Positions 7,706 through 16,413 of a stretch of DNA of 64,000 bases are shown one piece after another (within the stretch, counting starts at the first letter, position 1; each line of letters begins with the position of its first letter). The DNA comes from CAVROP01 sp050012175. Its GTDB lineage: Bacteria; Acidobacteriota; Terriglobia; UBA7540. Location: the NCBI GenBank assembly GCA_050012175.1, contig JBEKHR010000005.1, forward strand, positions 110,656 through 174,655. Reading direction: 5' to 3'. The translations under genes and the position numbers were made by a program. The notes beneath the pieces were generated by a model. The model searched no databases. It was not told where the DNA came from and saw nothing but the letters and a program-made list of their open reading frames with translations.

Positions 7706-9013
7706 TCAGATCGCGTCCGAAAGTGACGACATGTTGAAGTCGCGGACTTTGATGGCGGGCAAGCGGTTGTTGTTCACGGGCAGGGAAGCCGTCATGCCCT
7801 CAACCTGCTTGAGCATCTCCACCACGCTCTGATTAAATCGGAAGTTATTAACCGGATACAGGACCTTGCCCTCTTCGATAAAGAAGAGTCCGTCGCGGGT
7901 AAGTCCCGTCAACTGCACGGTGTCCGGTTGGAGAAACCGGATGTACCAGAAGTGGGTAACCAGCAGGCCGCGCGGCGTGGAAGCAATCAGCTCGTCCAGC
8001 GTTGCCGAGCCGCCTTCCATAATGACGTTGGAGGGAAAGGGTACGGGTTTCATCTGGGTCTTCTCGGCCCAGTAACGGTCCCGCCTCATGGCCTTGACCA
8101 CACCCTTTTCCACCCAGGTCGTCTTCTCCGCGGGCAACTCTCCGCTCCAGGGAAAACCGGGCACGCGCAAGTCGAACGGATCGCTGCGCAGGGTGATGTT
8201 CTCCCCAAAAACTTTTTCGCCCAACAGCGTGCCCCCGCCGCGCTTGCTCAAGAAGCTGCGGCCCTCGTCGGCGGCACGCGCATCCATGCCGAAGCTCATG
8301 AACATCAACATCTCATCGAGCGCCGCCGGCTCGAGAATCACCGTGTACTTGCCCGGCTCCAGCCGCCGCGGCTTCTGCGACTCGAGCGCTTTGCGCACCG
8401 CCACCGAGTTGACGCGCGCACCGTCAACCTCGGCGAGTCGTGGCGACTGGCTGTCAGCCCACCCCGATCCCGTGCCATCCCCCGTGCGCGCAGTGACGGA
8501 GTAATCCGCCCAAGTCCGCTGGGTGTAGCCGAAGAGCCCCCGCTTATTGGCAATGGCCGCAGCCACCGTGTTCACCTCAAAGAAGCCCGAGGCGTTCAGC
8601 TTCTCGCGCGTAGCGGCCTCGATCGAGGAACGCAGCGCCGGCAGCAGTTGCGCCGAGCGCGCCCCGGCCGTCGCCTCATCGAAGGCAGCGATTTCAGGGT
8701 AGTTCTGGGGGCCGAGGGGTACAACGTATTCCGGGTCCTCAGGCGTCAAGGCCGCCAGCTCTTCCGCATGCTGCACGGCACGGCTCAAGCCGTCATCACT
8801 TGTCTCGGTGGTCGAGGTGCTACCGGTCTTGTGCCCCAGGGTCACCGAAATATCCAGCCGGAGGTCGCTCGTGAACCCGGCCGTGGTGATCTGGTTGTTG
8901 GCGAAACGCGTGTTGCACTCCTGCTCCCACCGGAGGTTCACAGACATCTCGGGCGACTTGCTCATCTTGGAGATCCGGTCCACCAGATTACGTGCTTCAT
9001 CTCGACTCAGCAT
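7706..9013 (-). CDS. TldE/PmbA family metallopeptidase subunit
   Basis: A 435-residue protein with the TldD/PmbA fold. It includes the N-terminal part with TRFANNQITTAG, the middle segment EPGKYTVILEPAALDEML, and a C-terminal beta-rich part with GLLVTHFWYIRFLQPDTVQLTGLTRDGLF. It lacks the HExxxH motif, as expected for the TldE-like non-catalytic partner. In E. coli TldD-TldE degrade unfolded peptides and mature microcin B17 in the cytoplasm. The upstream gene on the same strand is the matching TldD. No export signal is seen here, unlike in TldD. Confidence 0.85.
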   Translation of the reverse strand: MLSRDEARNLVDRISKMSKSPEMSVNLRWEQECNTRFANNQITTAGFTSDLRLDISVTLGHKTGSTSTTETSDDGLSRAVQHAEELAALTPEDPEYVVPLGPQNYPEIAAFDEATAGARSAQLLPALRSSIEAATREKLNASGFFEVNTVAAAIANKRGLFGYTQRTWADYSVTARTGDGTGSGWADSQSPRLAEVDGARVNSVAVRKALESQKPRRLEPGKYTVILEPAALDEMLMFMSFGMDARAADEGRSFLSKRGGGTLLGEKVFGENITLRSDPFDLRVPGFPWSGELPAEKTTWVEKGVVKAMRRDRYWAEKTQMKPVPFPSNVIMEGGSATLDELIASTPRGLLVTHFWYIRFLQPDTVQLTGLTRDGLFFIEEGKVLYPVNNFRFNQSVVEMLKQVEGMTASLPVNNNRLPAIKVRDFNMSSLSDAI

Positions 9014-9317
9014 GACAACTCCTATCTTTGCGGCGAGAGCGCGCCACGCCCCGCACGCCGTTTACAGTCCCGAGAAGCGGCGTGAGTGCTTAGGCGTCGT
9101 CGCGTAATAACCGTTCCATTCTCGAATCGGCACCCCCTCACCCCCAGCCCCTCTCCCCCAAGGGGGAGAGGGTGGTCCCGCCTCGCGGGACCGGGTGAGG
9201 GTGTTGTTCAGTGACTAATGGAATGGTTATTTCATGACGACTCCTTTCAGTGCCTTTTGCCGCAGGTCTTCAATCCCAAATCCAAAATCTCAAATCTGAA
9301 ATCCCAAATCCCCAGCG
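9014..9317. repeat. Nested hairpin repeat and period-7 array between tldD and tldE
   Basis: At 9130-9203 an outer CCCTCACCC/GGGTGAGGG pair encloses two hairpins, CTCTCCCCC/GGGGGAGAG and GGTCCCGC/GCGGGACC. This composite form recurs at about 34845-34910, 48945-49050 and 57980-58145. At 9272-9311 lies a 7-bp array of aatccca/aatctca/aatctga units. Together they fill most of the gap. Confidence 0.7.
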
Positions 9318-10958
9318 CTACTCCGTCAGCAGTACATTGATCTGCCGGAAGCGCGCCGGAGCACTCCCGTGGCTCATCTCGTTAGTTTGCATGGGCTGAC
9401 CCTTGCCGTCGCCGGTGAGCCCAAAGTTCTGCCAGAAGCGCTGGTCCGCGATGCCGTCGCACGCCTGCCAGAAGTCAGGGGTGCGCGATTGATAGGCAAC
9501 CCGGTCAATCATCTGACCCTTCTTCCCACCCTTGATTTCCCAAAAGGCGTCACCCCCGAACTGGAAGTTATAGCGTTGCTGGTCAATCGACCAACTGCCC
9601 GTTCCGTCAATCAAGACGCCCTCCTCGACGCCCCCGATCAGCTCCTCCAGGCTTACCGCCTTCTCCGCCGGCTTCAGCCATACGTTGGGAATGCGCTGGA
9701 ACGGGATGGAGCCATAGCTATCCGCGTAGCAGCAGGCGTGCGACGCCTTCTCGCCAATCAAGTGGGCTTGGTCCCGGATGGTCTGGTAGTCGACGAAGAT
9801 GCCCTTCTTGAAAATGTCGAAACGCAGGGTCTTGACACCGTCATCGTCGTAGCCGCAGGTGGAGAGGCCTTGGGGCAGGATGCGGTCACCTACCACATTC
9901 ACCAGATCACTCCCCACCCGGAATTTGCCCAGCTTGTCAGGAGTCAGGAAGCTGGTGCCGGCAAAGTTGGCTTCGTAACCCAGAGCCCGATCGAGTTCGG
10001 TGGAGTGGCCCAGGCTTTCGTGGATGGTGAGGCAGAGGTGCGAGGGCAGCAGCACCAAGTCTTTCTTGCCGGGCTTCACCGGCGGCGCGCCAAGACGCTC
10101 CACGCACTCCTCGCCCACGCCCCGTGCGCTCTCCAGCATCTTCGCCGCCTCGACGTACTCCCAGCCGCCTGTGACCGGCGCGATGTGGGAACTGCGCCGG
10201 CGCGTCCTCCGCTGCGCGCGGTCAACTGCGGTCGCTCCGTAGCCGGGGTCAACGCGCTGGATGTACTGCTCGATGTACGAGCCCTCCGTCGAGGCGAACC
10301 ATTTGTGCTCGAAGCGGCAGGAGATGTACGACATGGCCATGAAGACCTTGGGTGTCTTCATCACATCGTCGTTGATGGTGCGCAGGAAGTCCACCTTCTC
10401 GGCCAGCGAGACAGCAAAGGGGTCCTTAGCGAAGGGAGTGCGGTAAAGGTCCACAGCGGGGGTAACCGGGGCGAGCTCCACGGGCTCGCGCATCAGGGCG
10501 GAATTCGTCTTTGCGACATTTACTGCCTCGCGGGTGATTCGAGCTACTTCGTCGCGCTCCACTTTGTTCCCTGCCGCAAAGCCCCATGTGCCGTTTACCA
10601 GCACGCGCACGCCAAAGCCGAAGCTCTCACGATCGCTCACCTCGGGCACATGCTGGATCTTGCTTCCGCCGGCTTCTGCCTGCGTGCGCAGGAACGCCGA
10701 CTGATCGCGGTAGCGCGCGACGCGGATGTCGGCGTAGCTGGCGCGCAGCGAGCGCGCCGTCTCCAGCGCCGCGTCGGTGAGCGGCCGGAAGACGGGATCC
10801 GGCGTTCCGCCTTCACCCCCGCCAGGAGACCCCCCTGGGGCCATACCGCCTTTCACGCCCCGCAAGGCTACCCCCAGCGCGGAGGGCCTTCCTGCCACGC
10901 CAACCGCCGCCGCGCCCATCGCACAAGATTCCAGAAACTTGCGCCTTGAAATCGACAT
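9318..10958 (-). CDS. tldD: TldD family metallopeptidase with Tat signal
   Basis: A 546-residue protein. The N-terminus MSISRRKFLESCAMGAAAVG is a twin-arginine signal (SRRKFL), followed by a Gly/Pro-rich linker to about residue 55. The TldD fold follows, with the zinc motif HESLGHSTELD (HExxxH) in the middle and GVEEGVLIDGTGSWSID in the C-terminal half. Its ordinary role is the catalytic subunit of the TldD-TldE peptidase. The leader suggests export of this copy, or a signal-like leader kept in a cytosolic protein, while its partner tldE, 300 bases downstream, has no leader. Confidence 0.88.
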   Translation of the reverse strand: MSISRRKFLESCAMGAAAVGVAGRPSALGVALRGVKGGMAPGGSPGGGEGGTPDPVFRPLTDAALETARSLRASYADIRVARYRDQSAFLRTQAEAGGSKIQHVPEVSDRESFGFGVRVLVNGTWGFAAGNKVERDEVARITREAVNVAKTNSALMREPVELAPVTPAVDLYRTPFAKDPFAVSLAEKVDFLRTINDDVMKTPKVFMAMSYISCRFEHKWFASTEGSYIEQYIQRVDPGYGATAVDRAQRRTRRRSSHIAPVTGGWEYVEAAKMLESARGVGEECVERLGAPPVKPGKKDLVLLPSHLCLTIHESLGHSTELDRALGYEANFAGTSFLTPDKLGKFRVGSDLVNVVGDRILPQGLSTCGYDDDGVKTLRFDIFKKGIFVDYQTIRDQAHLIGEKASHACCYADSYGSIPFQRIPNVWLKPAEKAVSLEELIGGVEEGVLIDGTGSWSIDQQRYNFQFGGDAFWEIKGGKKGQMIDRVAYQSRTPDFWQACDGIADQRFWQNFGLTGDGKGQPMQTNEMSHGSAPARFRQINVLLTE

Positions 10959-11282
10959 GATTCACCCCGCGTGTCGTCCGAATGTCTGCAAAATAAAGCG
11001 ACAAGCATTTCTTGCAGCGCCGCCTGCCCCGGCTTGCCGCGCACTGCGTGGGTCTTGGCGGAATTCTCTGCTGCCGACAAGACCCCCGCGCGTCGGGGCA
11101 GATTGCCGCCGCTAAACCAGAGGTGCAACTATACTCCGCAATCTTCAATAGTTGCAACTCCGTGGCTCACTCTGGGCGAGGCGCCCCCGCGCCCCTGCGC
11201 CCAACCCGCGATTCCCGCTTTGGAATCTCGGAGAGCGCCGACGGTACACCGCCAAGCCTCGCTGTGCATGGAAGCTATGGCT
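10959..11282. other. Gap upstream of tldD, no gene seen
   Basis: About 320 bases between the start of tldD and the end of dprE2, both on the minus strand. It must hold the tldD promoter and any dprE2 terminator. I see no convincing hairpin, repeat or ORF with codon bias. Confidence 0.4.
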
Positions 11283-12029
11283 CTACGCGCGCAACCTCTT
11301 AAAGATCGCTTCAGGGATGGACTGGACAATCAGCATGATGAGCCCCCAAAACCAGGGCAAGTAAACGACGTCTTTCCCCTTGGCGATAGCTCGGAAAATG
11401 CCCTTGGCCACGCTTTCGGGGGATGCCACCAGAAACAGCCCCGGACGCCCGTACGTCATGCGTGTGTCGACATAACCTGGTTTAACGGTAATGACCTTGA
11501 CATTGGCATGGAATAAGCGATTGCGCAGTCCTTGAAGAAAGGTGCTCAGGCCTGCCTTCGCCGCGCCGTAGAGATAGTTGCTCTGCCGGCCCCGGTCTCC
11601 GGCCACGGAAGAAATGGCGCAGATAAAACCTGCGCGCCTTGGCTCGAAATGGTTGGCAACAATATTGAGGGCAGAAACGCAACCGGTGAAGTTGGTCTCG
11701 AGGATGCGCCGGGCTTCCTCCCAATCGCATTGGCCCTTTGCCTGGTCGCCCAGGTATCCCATGCAAACCACGACTCCCGCCAGAGCGTTGCCTGCTCCAG
11801 AAAGGAAAGATCGCAGGGTTGAAGCATGAGTCTGTGTGTCAAGGGCATCGAAGGTAAGAACCCCGGCTCGAATCCCGTAGCGAAGGCTAAGATCGGAGGT
11901 GAGCGCGCTCAATTCTTCCCGGTCGCGGCCCCCCAGAACGAGGTCGAACTTATGAGCAGCAAACTCTCTTGCCAGGGCGGAGGCAATGGCCGAAGTCGCG
12001 CCCAGAATCAGCACACTTGGCACGCCCAT
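11283..12029 (-). CDS. dprE2: Short-chain reductase, DprE2-like
   Basis: A 248-residue classical SDR. LILGATSAIASALAREFA is the cofactor loop. The catalytic Ser lies in AISSVAG, and the catalytic YxxxK reads YGAAK. The C-terminal hydrophobic stretch (VYLPWFWGLIMLIVQSIPEAIFKRL) is typical of DprE2-like enzymes. DprE2 reduces polyprenyl-phosphoryl-2-keto-ribose to the arabinose form after DprE1 has oxidised it. The gene follows dprE1 on the same strand with a short hairpin-rich gap, and a UbiA-type transferase lies upstream, which supports the assignment. Confidence 0.82.
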   Translation of the reverse strand: MGVPSVLILGATSAIASALAREFAAHKFDLVLGGRDREELSALTSDLSLRYGIRAGVLTFDALDTQTHASTLRSFLSGAGNALAGVVVCMGYLGDQAKGQCDWEEARRILETNFTGCVSALNIVANHFEPRRAGFICAISSVAGDRGRQSNYLYGAAKAGLSTFLQGLRNRLFHANVKVITVKPGYVDTRMTYGRPGLFLVASPESVAKGIFRAIAKGKDVVYLPWFWGLIMLIVQSIPEAIFKRLRA

Positions 12030-12049
12030 ACCTCCTCAGTTGACGATGG

Positions 12050-12105
12050 CCTGTAGGGGCGAGCGGCGCTCGCCCAGGGCCGAACGCCGTTCGGCCCTAC
12101 AAGGT
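12050..12105. repeat. Double hairpin between dprE1 and dprE2
   Basis: GGGCGAGC pairs with GCTCGCCC, and AGGGCCGAAC pairs with GTTCGGCCCT, back to back. It resembles the BIME-type intergenic elements seen elsewhere in the window and may also slow or end transcription inside the operon. Confidence 0.6.
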
Positions 12106-12134
12106 GCGTTTGGTGGCGGCGGTGCCGCGCTGCG

Positions 12135-13499
12135 TCACTTCTCGACAATTGCGAGCCTCCGAGCCATGGATGAAGAAAGCAGACCACGCGGGTCAAGCCT
12201 GCTCTTGATAGCTCTGAATTGTTCAAGCTTCGGGTACATCGCGGCAAAGCTGTGCGAAGTCATAACCGCGTCTTTCGCCAGGTAAATTCTGCCGCCGTAA
12301 TTCAGAACCACCCGGTCTAATTCGTGCAGAAGAGGAATCAACCCGCTGGCGACGGGAAGGTCCAAGGCCAAAGTGTAACCTTGAATCGGGAAAGAAAGCA
12401 GGCCGGGGTTCGGCTTCCCAAAACGCTTCAGCACCGCAAGGAAGGAGGCGCGGCGCGAGCGGGCCAGCCGCGTCAGGACTTCTTTCAGTCCCTCCACTCC
12501 TCCCTCCAGAGGCAGTGCCACCTGGTATTGGACAAAGCCTCTGCGCCCGTACAAGCGGTTCCAATGGTGAATCGCGTCGAGGGGATAAAAAAACTTCTCG
12601 AGGTCAACCAGTTGACGGGCGGCATTCCGATGCACGCGGTAATAGAAAGCGTTAAAGGCGCGCACCGTAAGACTGTTCAACGCCAGTGAAGGAAAATCGC
12701 AAGGGAGCGTCCAACGACGGTGGGGCGGCTCGGCTAGGGGATCCCGAATACTTGCCGGCAGCTCATTCGCGGGCGCGTGGTTTCCTCGCATCAAAACCGC
12801 TCTTCCCATATGCCTGCCGGTCGCCAGACAGTCAATCCAGGCCACCGAGTACTGGTAACGGATGTCGCTTTCGGTCATCCTCCCCAGCGCGTCTTCCAGG
12901 TTTGTCGCTTTCTGGTAATCAACCAGCACCCACGCTGACTCGACGGGCCGCAGCTTGATCCTGGCGCTGAGAATTACCCCTGTCAGTCCCATGCCCCCAT
13001 GCGTTGCCCAGAAGACTTCGAAGTTGTCATTCGGTGAACAGGAGAGTGTCTCGCCGTTTGGTGTTAGCAGCTTGAAACCCAGAACAAAATTCCCGAAGGT
13101 GCCATCTTGATGGTGGTTCTTGCCGTGCACGTCGGCAGCGATCGCTCCTCCCACGGTAACAAATTTCGTCCCCGGCGTCACCGGCAGGAAGAAACCGCGG
13201 GGCAGAAAATACTGAAGGATTTCAGCGAGGCTGACACCGGCTTCACACTCCAGTACGCCGGCCTGCGCATCGAAGGCGAGAAACCGGTTAAGCCGTGTGT
13301 GACAGATGACGCCGCCTTGGCTGTTCAGGGGCGCATCGCCGTAGCTACGCCCCAGCCCGAACGATGTAAAGGATGGCTGGGCACCGGACTCCAGGATGGC
13401 AGCCAGTTGGCGCTGGCTTTCGGGTCGGTAGACATTGCAACATTCGACCGGGAAACGACCCCAGCCGGAGAGTGGCTGAGTTACAAAACCTTCTGCCAT
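12135..13499 (-). CDS. dprE1: DprE1-like FAD-dependent polyprenylphosphoryl-ribose oxidase
   Basis: A 454-residue protein close in length and sequence to mycobacterial DprE1 (461). FGLGRSYGDAPLN (residues 47-59) and VTVGGAIAADVHGKNHH (114-130) are the FAD-binding hallmarks, and GGRIYLAKD (402-410) holds the catalytic Lys409. The enzyme oxidises C2 of polyprenylphosphoryl-ribose on the membrane. Aligned from memory to M. tuberculosis DprE1, the segment around Cys387 reads PIQGYTLALDLP here, placing Ala378 at the position where benzothiazinones bind covalently. The neighbours dprE2 and the UbiA-type gene complete a pathway to polyprenyl-phosphate arabinose. Confidence 0.87.
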   Translation of the reverse strand: MAEGFVTQPLSGWGRFPVECCNVYRPESQRQLAAILESGAQPSFTSFGLGRSYGDAPLNSQGGVICHTRLNRFLAFDAQAGVLECEAGVSLAEILQYFLPRGFFLPVTPGTKFVTVGGAIAADVHGKNHHQDGTFGNFVLGFKLLTPNGETLSCSPNDNFEVFWATHGGMGLTGVILSARIKLRPVESAWVLVDYQKATNLEDALGRMTESDIRYQYSVAWIDCLATGRHMGRAVLMRGNHAPANELPASIRDPLAEPPHRRWTLPCDFPSLALNSLTVRAFNAFYYRVHRNAARQLVDLEKFFYPLDAIHHWNRLYGRRGFVQYQVALPLEGGVEGLKEVLTRLARSRRASFLAVLKRFGKPNPGLLSFPIQGYTLALDLPVASGLIPLLHELDRVVLNYGGRIYLAKDAVMTSHSFAAMYPKLEQFRAIKSRLDPRGLLSSSMARRLAIVEK

Positions 13500-13544
13500 A
13501 GTGTTTATCGATGAAAGCGTGAGACGGTGCCAGGTGTTTTCTGT

Positions 13545-13718
13545 AGCTGCCAGGCCGGACCTGCCTTGCAGGCTAGCAGTCGTGGAAGCCGAGCAAAAGC
13601 CCCAGACTTGATAAACGGCTCGGCGCTACGCCAATCCTTTCCCCAGCCCCTAGCACCTGTCACCTGGAAGCTGCGTCCCTACCCCCACCTACCACCTACC
13701 ATCTACCGCCTACCTCCT
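13545..13718. repeat. Period-7 array before dprE1
   Basis: Units of ctaccac/ctaccat/ctaccgc run from about 13687 to 13718, up to and into the last codons of the ubiA-type gene. Cacctgt/cacctgg units lie at about 13655. The first 100 bases of the gap look unstructured. Confidence 0.65.
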
Positions 13719-14643
13719 AAAGGTAGATGATGAAAATGACGGAGGCCGCCCAGAACAGCACGACCGAAAGCAAAACTGGATCCGTGAAAAGCAACCGCGT
13801 CGGGTTTCCTCCCTCTTCATTCTGGTGCACGAGATAGAGATATCGGAAAATACCGAAAAGAACAAATGGAATCGTGAGGTCGAGCCGCTTTCCGGGAAAT
13901 TTCACCTGCACGTCATTTGAAAGTGTGTAGAGCGCGTAGGACATTACGGTGGAAGCGGTAACAATCCCGATAAGCTGGTCCAGAAAGTATGGCGAATAGT
14001 GAGACAGGATCGAGCGGTGGTCGCCCGCGTCATTTCCCAAGGCCACTAACTCATGCCGGCGCTTGCTGAGAGCCAGGAACAGAGCGAGCAGCGTGGCACA
14101 CACCACCAGCCAGGGAGATATCTCCACGTGGATGATCACTCCCCCGCTTATCACCCGCAAGACGAAGCCGGCGCTGATTACAAAAACGTCGAGCAAGACG
14201 ACACGCTTCAGTACCCACGAATACAGCACGTTGATGACGGCATACGCCACCACGATGATGAAGAACGTGCGGTCGAGAATCCACGCGCCATACAGGGAGA
14301 GGATGGCGAGTATTATCGCCACTATCGAGGCGGTTCCCACGCCCAGTTTCCCCGAAGCCAGCGGCCGCAGTCTCTTCAGGGGATGTTTCCGATCCTCCGG
14401 CGCGTCAAGGATGTCATTCAAAAGGTAAACGGCGCTGGAAATGATGCAGAATAGGAGCGCGCCCGCCGCTACGCGCGCGTTGCGATGCCAATCGGTGATG
14501 CTGCGGGAAAAGATCAAGGCGGCAAAAACGAAGCCGTTTTTCACCCACTGCTGAGGACGGAGGCTCCCCAGGAGCCCCCCGAAAGCGAAGTTGCGTGTTG
14601 GGGTTGTGGCCTCTGAAGCAGTAGTTGGTACCGGCGGCTCCAT
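13717..14643 (-). CDS. UbiA-family decaprenyl-phosphate phosphoribosyltransferase-like
   Basis: A 308-residue polytopic membrane protein with about eight hydrophobic segments. LRPQQWVKNGFVFAALIFS and LNDILDAPEDRKHPLKRLRP carry the NDxxDxxxD metal and prenyl-phosphate site typical of DPPR synthase (Rv3806c type), as does the ALSKRRHEL motif. It would join PRPP to a polyprenyl phosphate at the inner membrane. The next genes on the strand, dprE1 and dprE2, convert the ribose to arabinose. A DPPR phosphatase gene (Rv3807c type) is not adjacent. Prenyl acceptor length is unknown. Confidence 0.83.
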   Translation of the reverse strand: MEPPVPTTASEATTPTRNFAFGGLLGSLRPQQWVKNGFVFAALIFSRSITDWHRNARVAAGALLFCIISSAVYLLNDILDAPEDRKHPLKRLRPLASGKLGVGTASIVAIILAILSLYGAWILDRTFFIIVVAYAVINVLYSWVLKRVVLLDVFVISAGFVLRVISGGVIIHVEISPWLVVCATLLALFLALSKRRHELVALGNDAGDHRSILSHYSPYFLDQLIGIVTASTVMSYALYTLSNDVQVKFPGKRLDLTIPFVLFGIFRYLYLVHQNEEGGNPTRLLFTDPVLLSVVLFWAASVIFIIYL

Positions 14644-14914
14644 TCCTTGTCTCCCTAAGAATCCGCGACGGCAGGTCGCACCTGGGTAGTGCCTAACTCT
14701 GCCGCGATTAGGCTAACTTATCATCGAAGAATTTTCAAACCCTTCATTTCGTGAACTTAAAACAAAGCTATGACGGCAGAGAATCGATACCAGGGTTTAA
14801 TGCACTTGTCTGTCGCAGCCGGCCCAGTCCTTCTCCCGCAGGACCCTCTTCAGATTCCAGTCCGTTCCGCATGGCAATCGGAGCATGAATGCATATTGTG
14901 GTTTCATGGGCGGG

Positions 14915-16204
14915 TCACGCTTGAGCCTGCGGTTTCAATTCTCCCACAATGAACCAGTACGCCAGCAGGCCAGTGAGGAGGACCAAAGCGGCCAACACGA
15001 AGCCGGGTAGGTAGGAGCCTGTCCGGGCGATGAGAAACCCGGTGGCCGCGGGCGCAATGATCCCGCCCAGGTTTCCTGCGAAGTTCTCAAATCCTGTCCA
15101 CACTCCCACATCTTCCGGTGGAGCGCACGATTGCAGGATCGCGAACAGGTTTCCTGTGGCAAGTCCGACCAGCGAAGCGCCCATGATTAGGATGATCGCG
15201 GAATGAGCATTTTGAACGCGTGCCGCAGGAATTAGGAGGAGGCCGGTAATGAATGCCACCGTGATCAGGCCCTTGCGGGAGCGCGTTTCGTCCCATCCCC
15301 AGCGGATCAGGCGATCCACAATCCACCCTCCTACAGGCTCGCTGATGCCCCAGACGAGGTAAGGAAGGGAAGCGTACAGACCTGCCTTCAGAATCGTCAA
15401 ATGCCGCACCGTTACAAGATAGTCGGGAAGCCAGGTGACGAGCAGGTACCAGTAATAATCAAAGCAGAAGAAGCCCAGACAAATACCAATCAGGTTGCGG
15501 CTGAGAAGATGCTCGAGAACATCCCAAAAGGCTTCAGACGATCGGGGGGCTGCCGGCCTTTGTCTGCGCTCGGAGAGTCGTGAGGGAAAGACCATCAACC
15601 AGGGAATGAGCCAGAGGAGGGCTGAGAAGCCCACCAAGAAAAACATCTTCCGCCAGCCAAAGCGGACGATGAGCCACGCGACGACCGGCGCACCAATGAC
15701 AAGCCCAGCGCGCGTGCCGCTGTCAAAGATTCCACAGGGGAGGCCCCGCTCGCGGGGCTCAAACAGAACACTGACGATCTTTGTCCCCCCTGGAAGGTAG
15801 ATCGACTCGCCAATCCCAAGGAGTACGCGGAAAGCTATCAGGACGCCCAAGCTTGCTGCAAATCCTGTGAGGCCACAGGCTAACGACCATAAGGCAAACA
15901 GGCCAAAGTAAATCCAGCGCAGATTGTACCGATCGACGCACCAGCCGACCGGCACCTGCATCAGCGCGTAGGAGCAGAAAAAGGCGGATAGCAGCAGGCC
16001 CTTGGTCCCCGCGGCGAGGTTCAGGCTTACCGAGATGAGCGGCAGGGCCACCGAGAGGGTGGCGCGGTCCAGGTAATTAACCAGCGAGGCGGCAAAGAGC
16101 AGCACGACAATGGCCCAACGCCGGCGATTCGAGATCGCCGTGTCAGTGGCCACCACAGATTCCCCAGCTTCAGCCACGGGGTTTCGAGTTCTCATGCCGC
16201 TCAA
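14915..16204 (-). CDS. MFS transporter, ACS (anion:cation symporter) type
   Basis: A 429-residue protein with 12 predicted membrane segments. AIVVLLFAASLVNYLDRATLS is the typical first helix of the hexuronate/phthalate/glucarate group, VDRYNLRWIYFG is the loop 2-3 signature, and FRVLLGIGESIYLPGG is the helix 4-5 segment. It probably imports a sugar acid or another organic anion with protons. The substrate cannot be told from sequence, and the neighbouring genes (ubiA type, hemE) give no hint. The 270-base gap on the ubiA side shows no gene. Confidence 0.85.
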   Translation of the reverse strand: MSGMRTRNPVAEAGESVVATDTAISNRRRWAIVVLLFAASLVNYLDRATLSVALPLISVSLNLAAGTKGLLLSAFFCSYALMQVPVGWCVDRYNLRWIYFGLFALWSLACGLTGFAASLGVLIAFRVLLGIGESIYLPGGTKIVSVLFEPRERGLPCGIFDSGTRAGLVIGAPVVAWLIVRFGWRKMFFLVGFSALLWLIPWLMVFPSRLSERRQRPAAPRSSEAFWDVLEHLLSRNLIGICLGFFCFDYYWYLLVTWLPDYLVTVRHLTILKAGLYASLPYLVWGISEPVGGWIVDRLIRWGWDETRSRKGLITVAFITGLLLIPAARVQNAHSAIILIMGASLVGLATGNLFAILQSCAPPEDVGVWTGFENFAGNLGGIIAPAATGFLIARTGSYLPGFVLAALVLLTGLLAYWFIVGELKPQAQA

Positions 16205-16413
16205 TCCAGCCTCGGCGCGTCACGGCAGGATAGCTCAATTCCCTGCCCTGACATAAACGGAAATTCCGACCTCGACGAATGGGAATCGCCCTGCCGCGCG
16301 CGAACACGCCTGCGGCCCAGCGCAGCCAGTCGGGAGAACAGGAGCGGTCACTTCGAAAGCAGGACATCGCCCACGCTCCCCCGGTTCCAAGCAGTGGCCA
16401 GTTGGAAGAGCCG

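Noticed and set aside
9369..10949. 526-codon plus-strand ORF opposite tldD
   Set aside because: It is the antisense shadow of a GC-rich gene; the minus strand has clear TldD motifs.
11860..11885. tRNA T-arm-like sequence GGCTCGAATCCCG
   Set aside because: It lies inside the dprE2 coding region and no acceptor or anticodon stems can be built around it.
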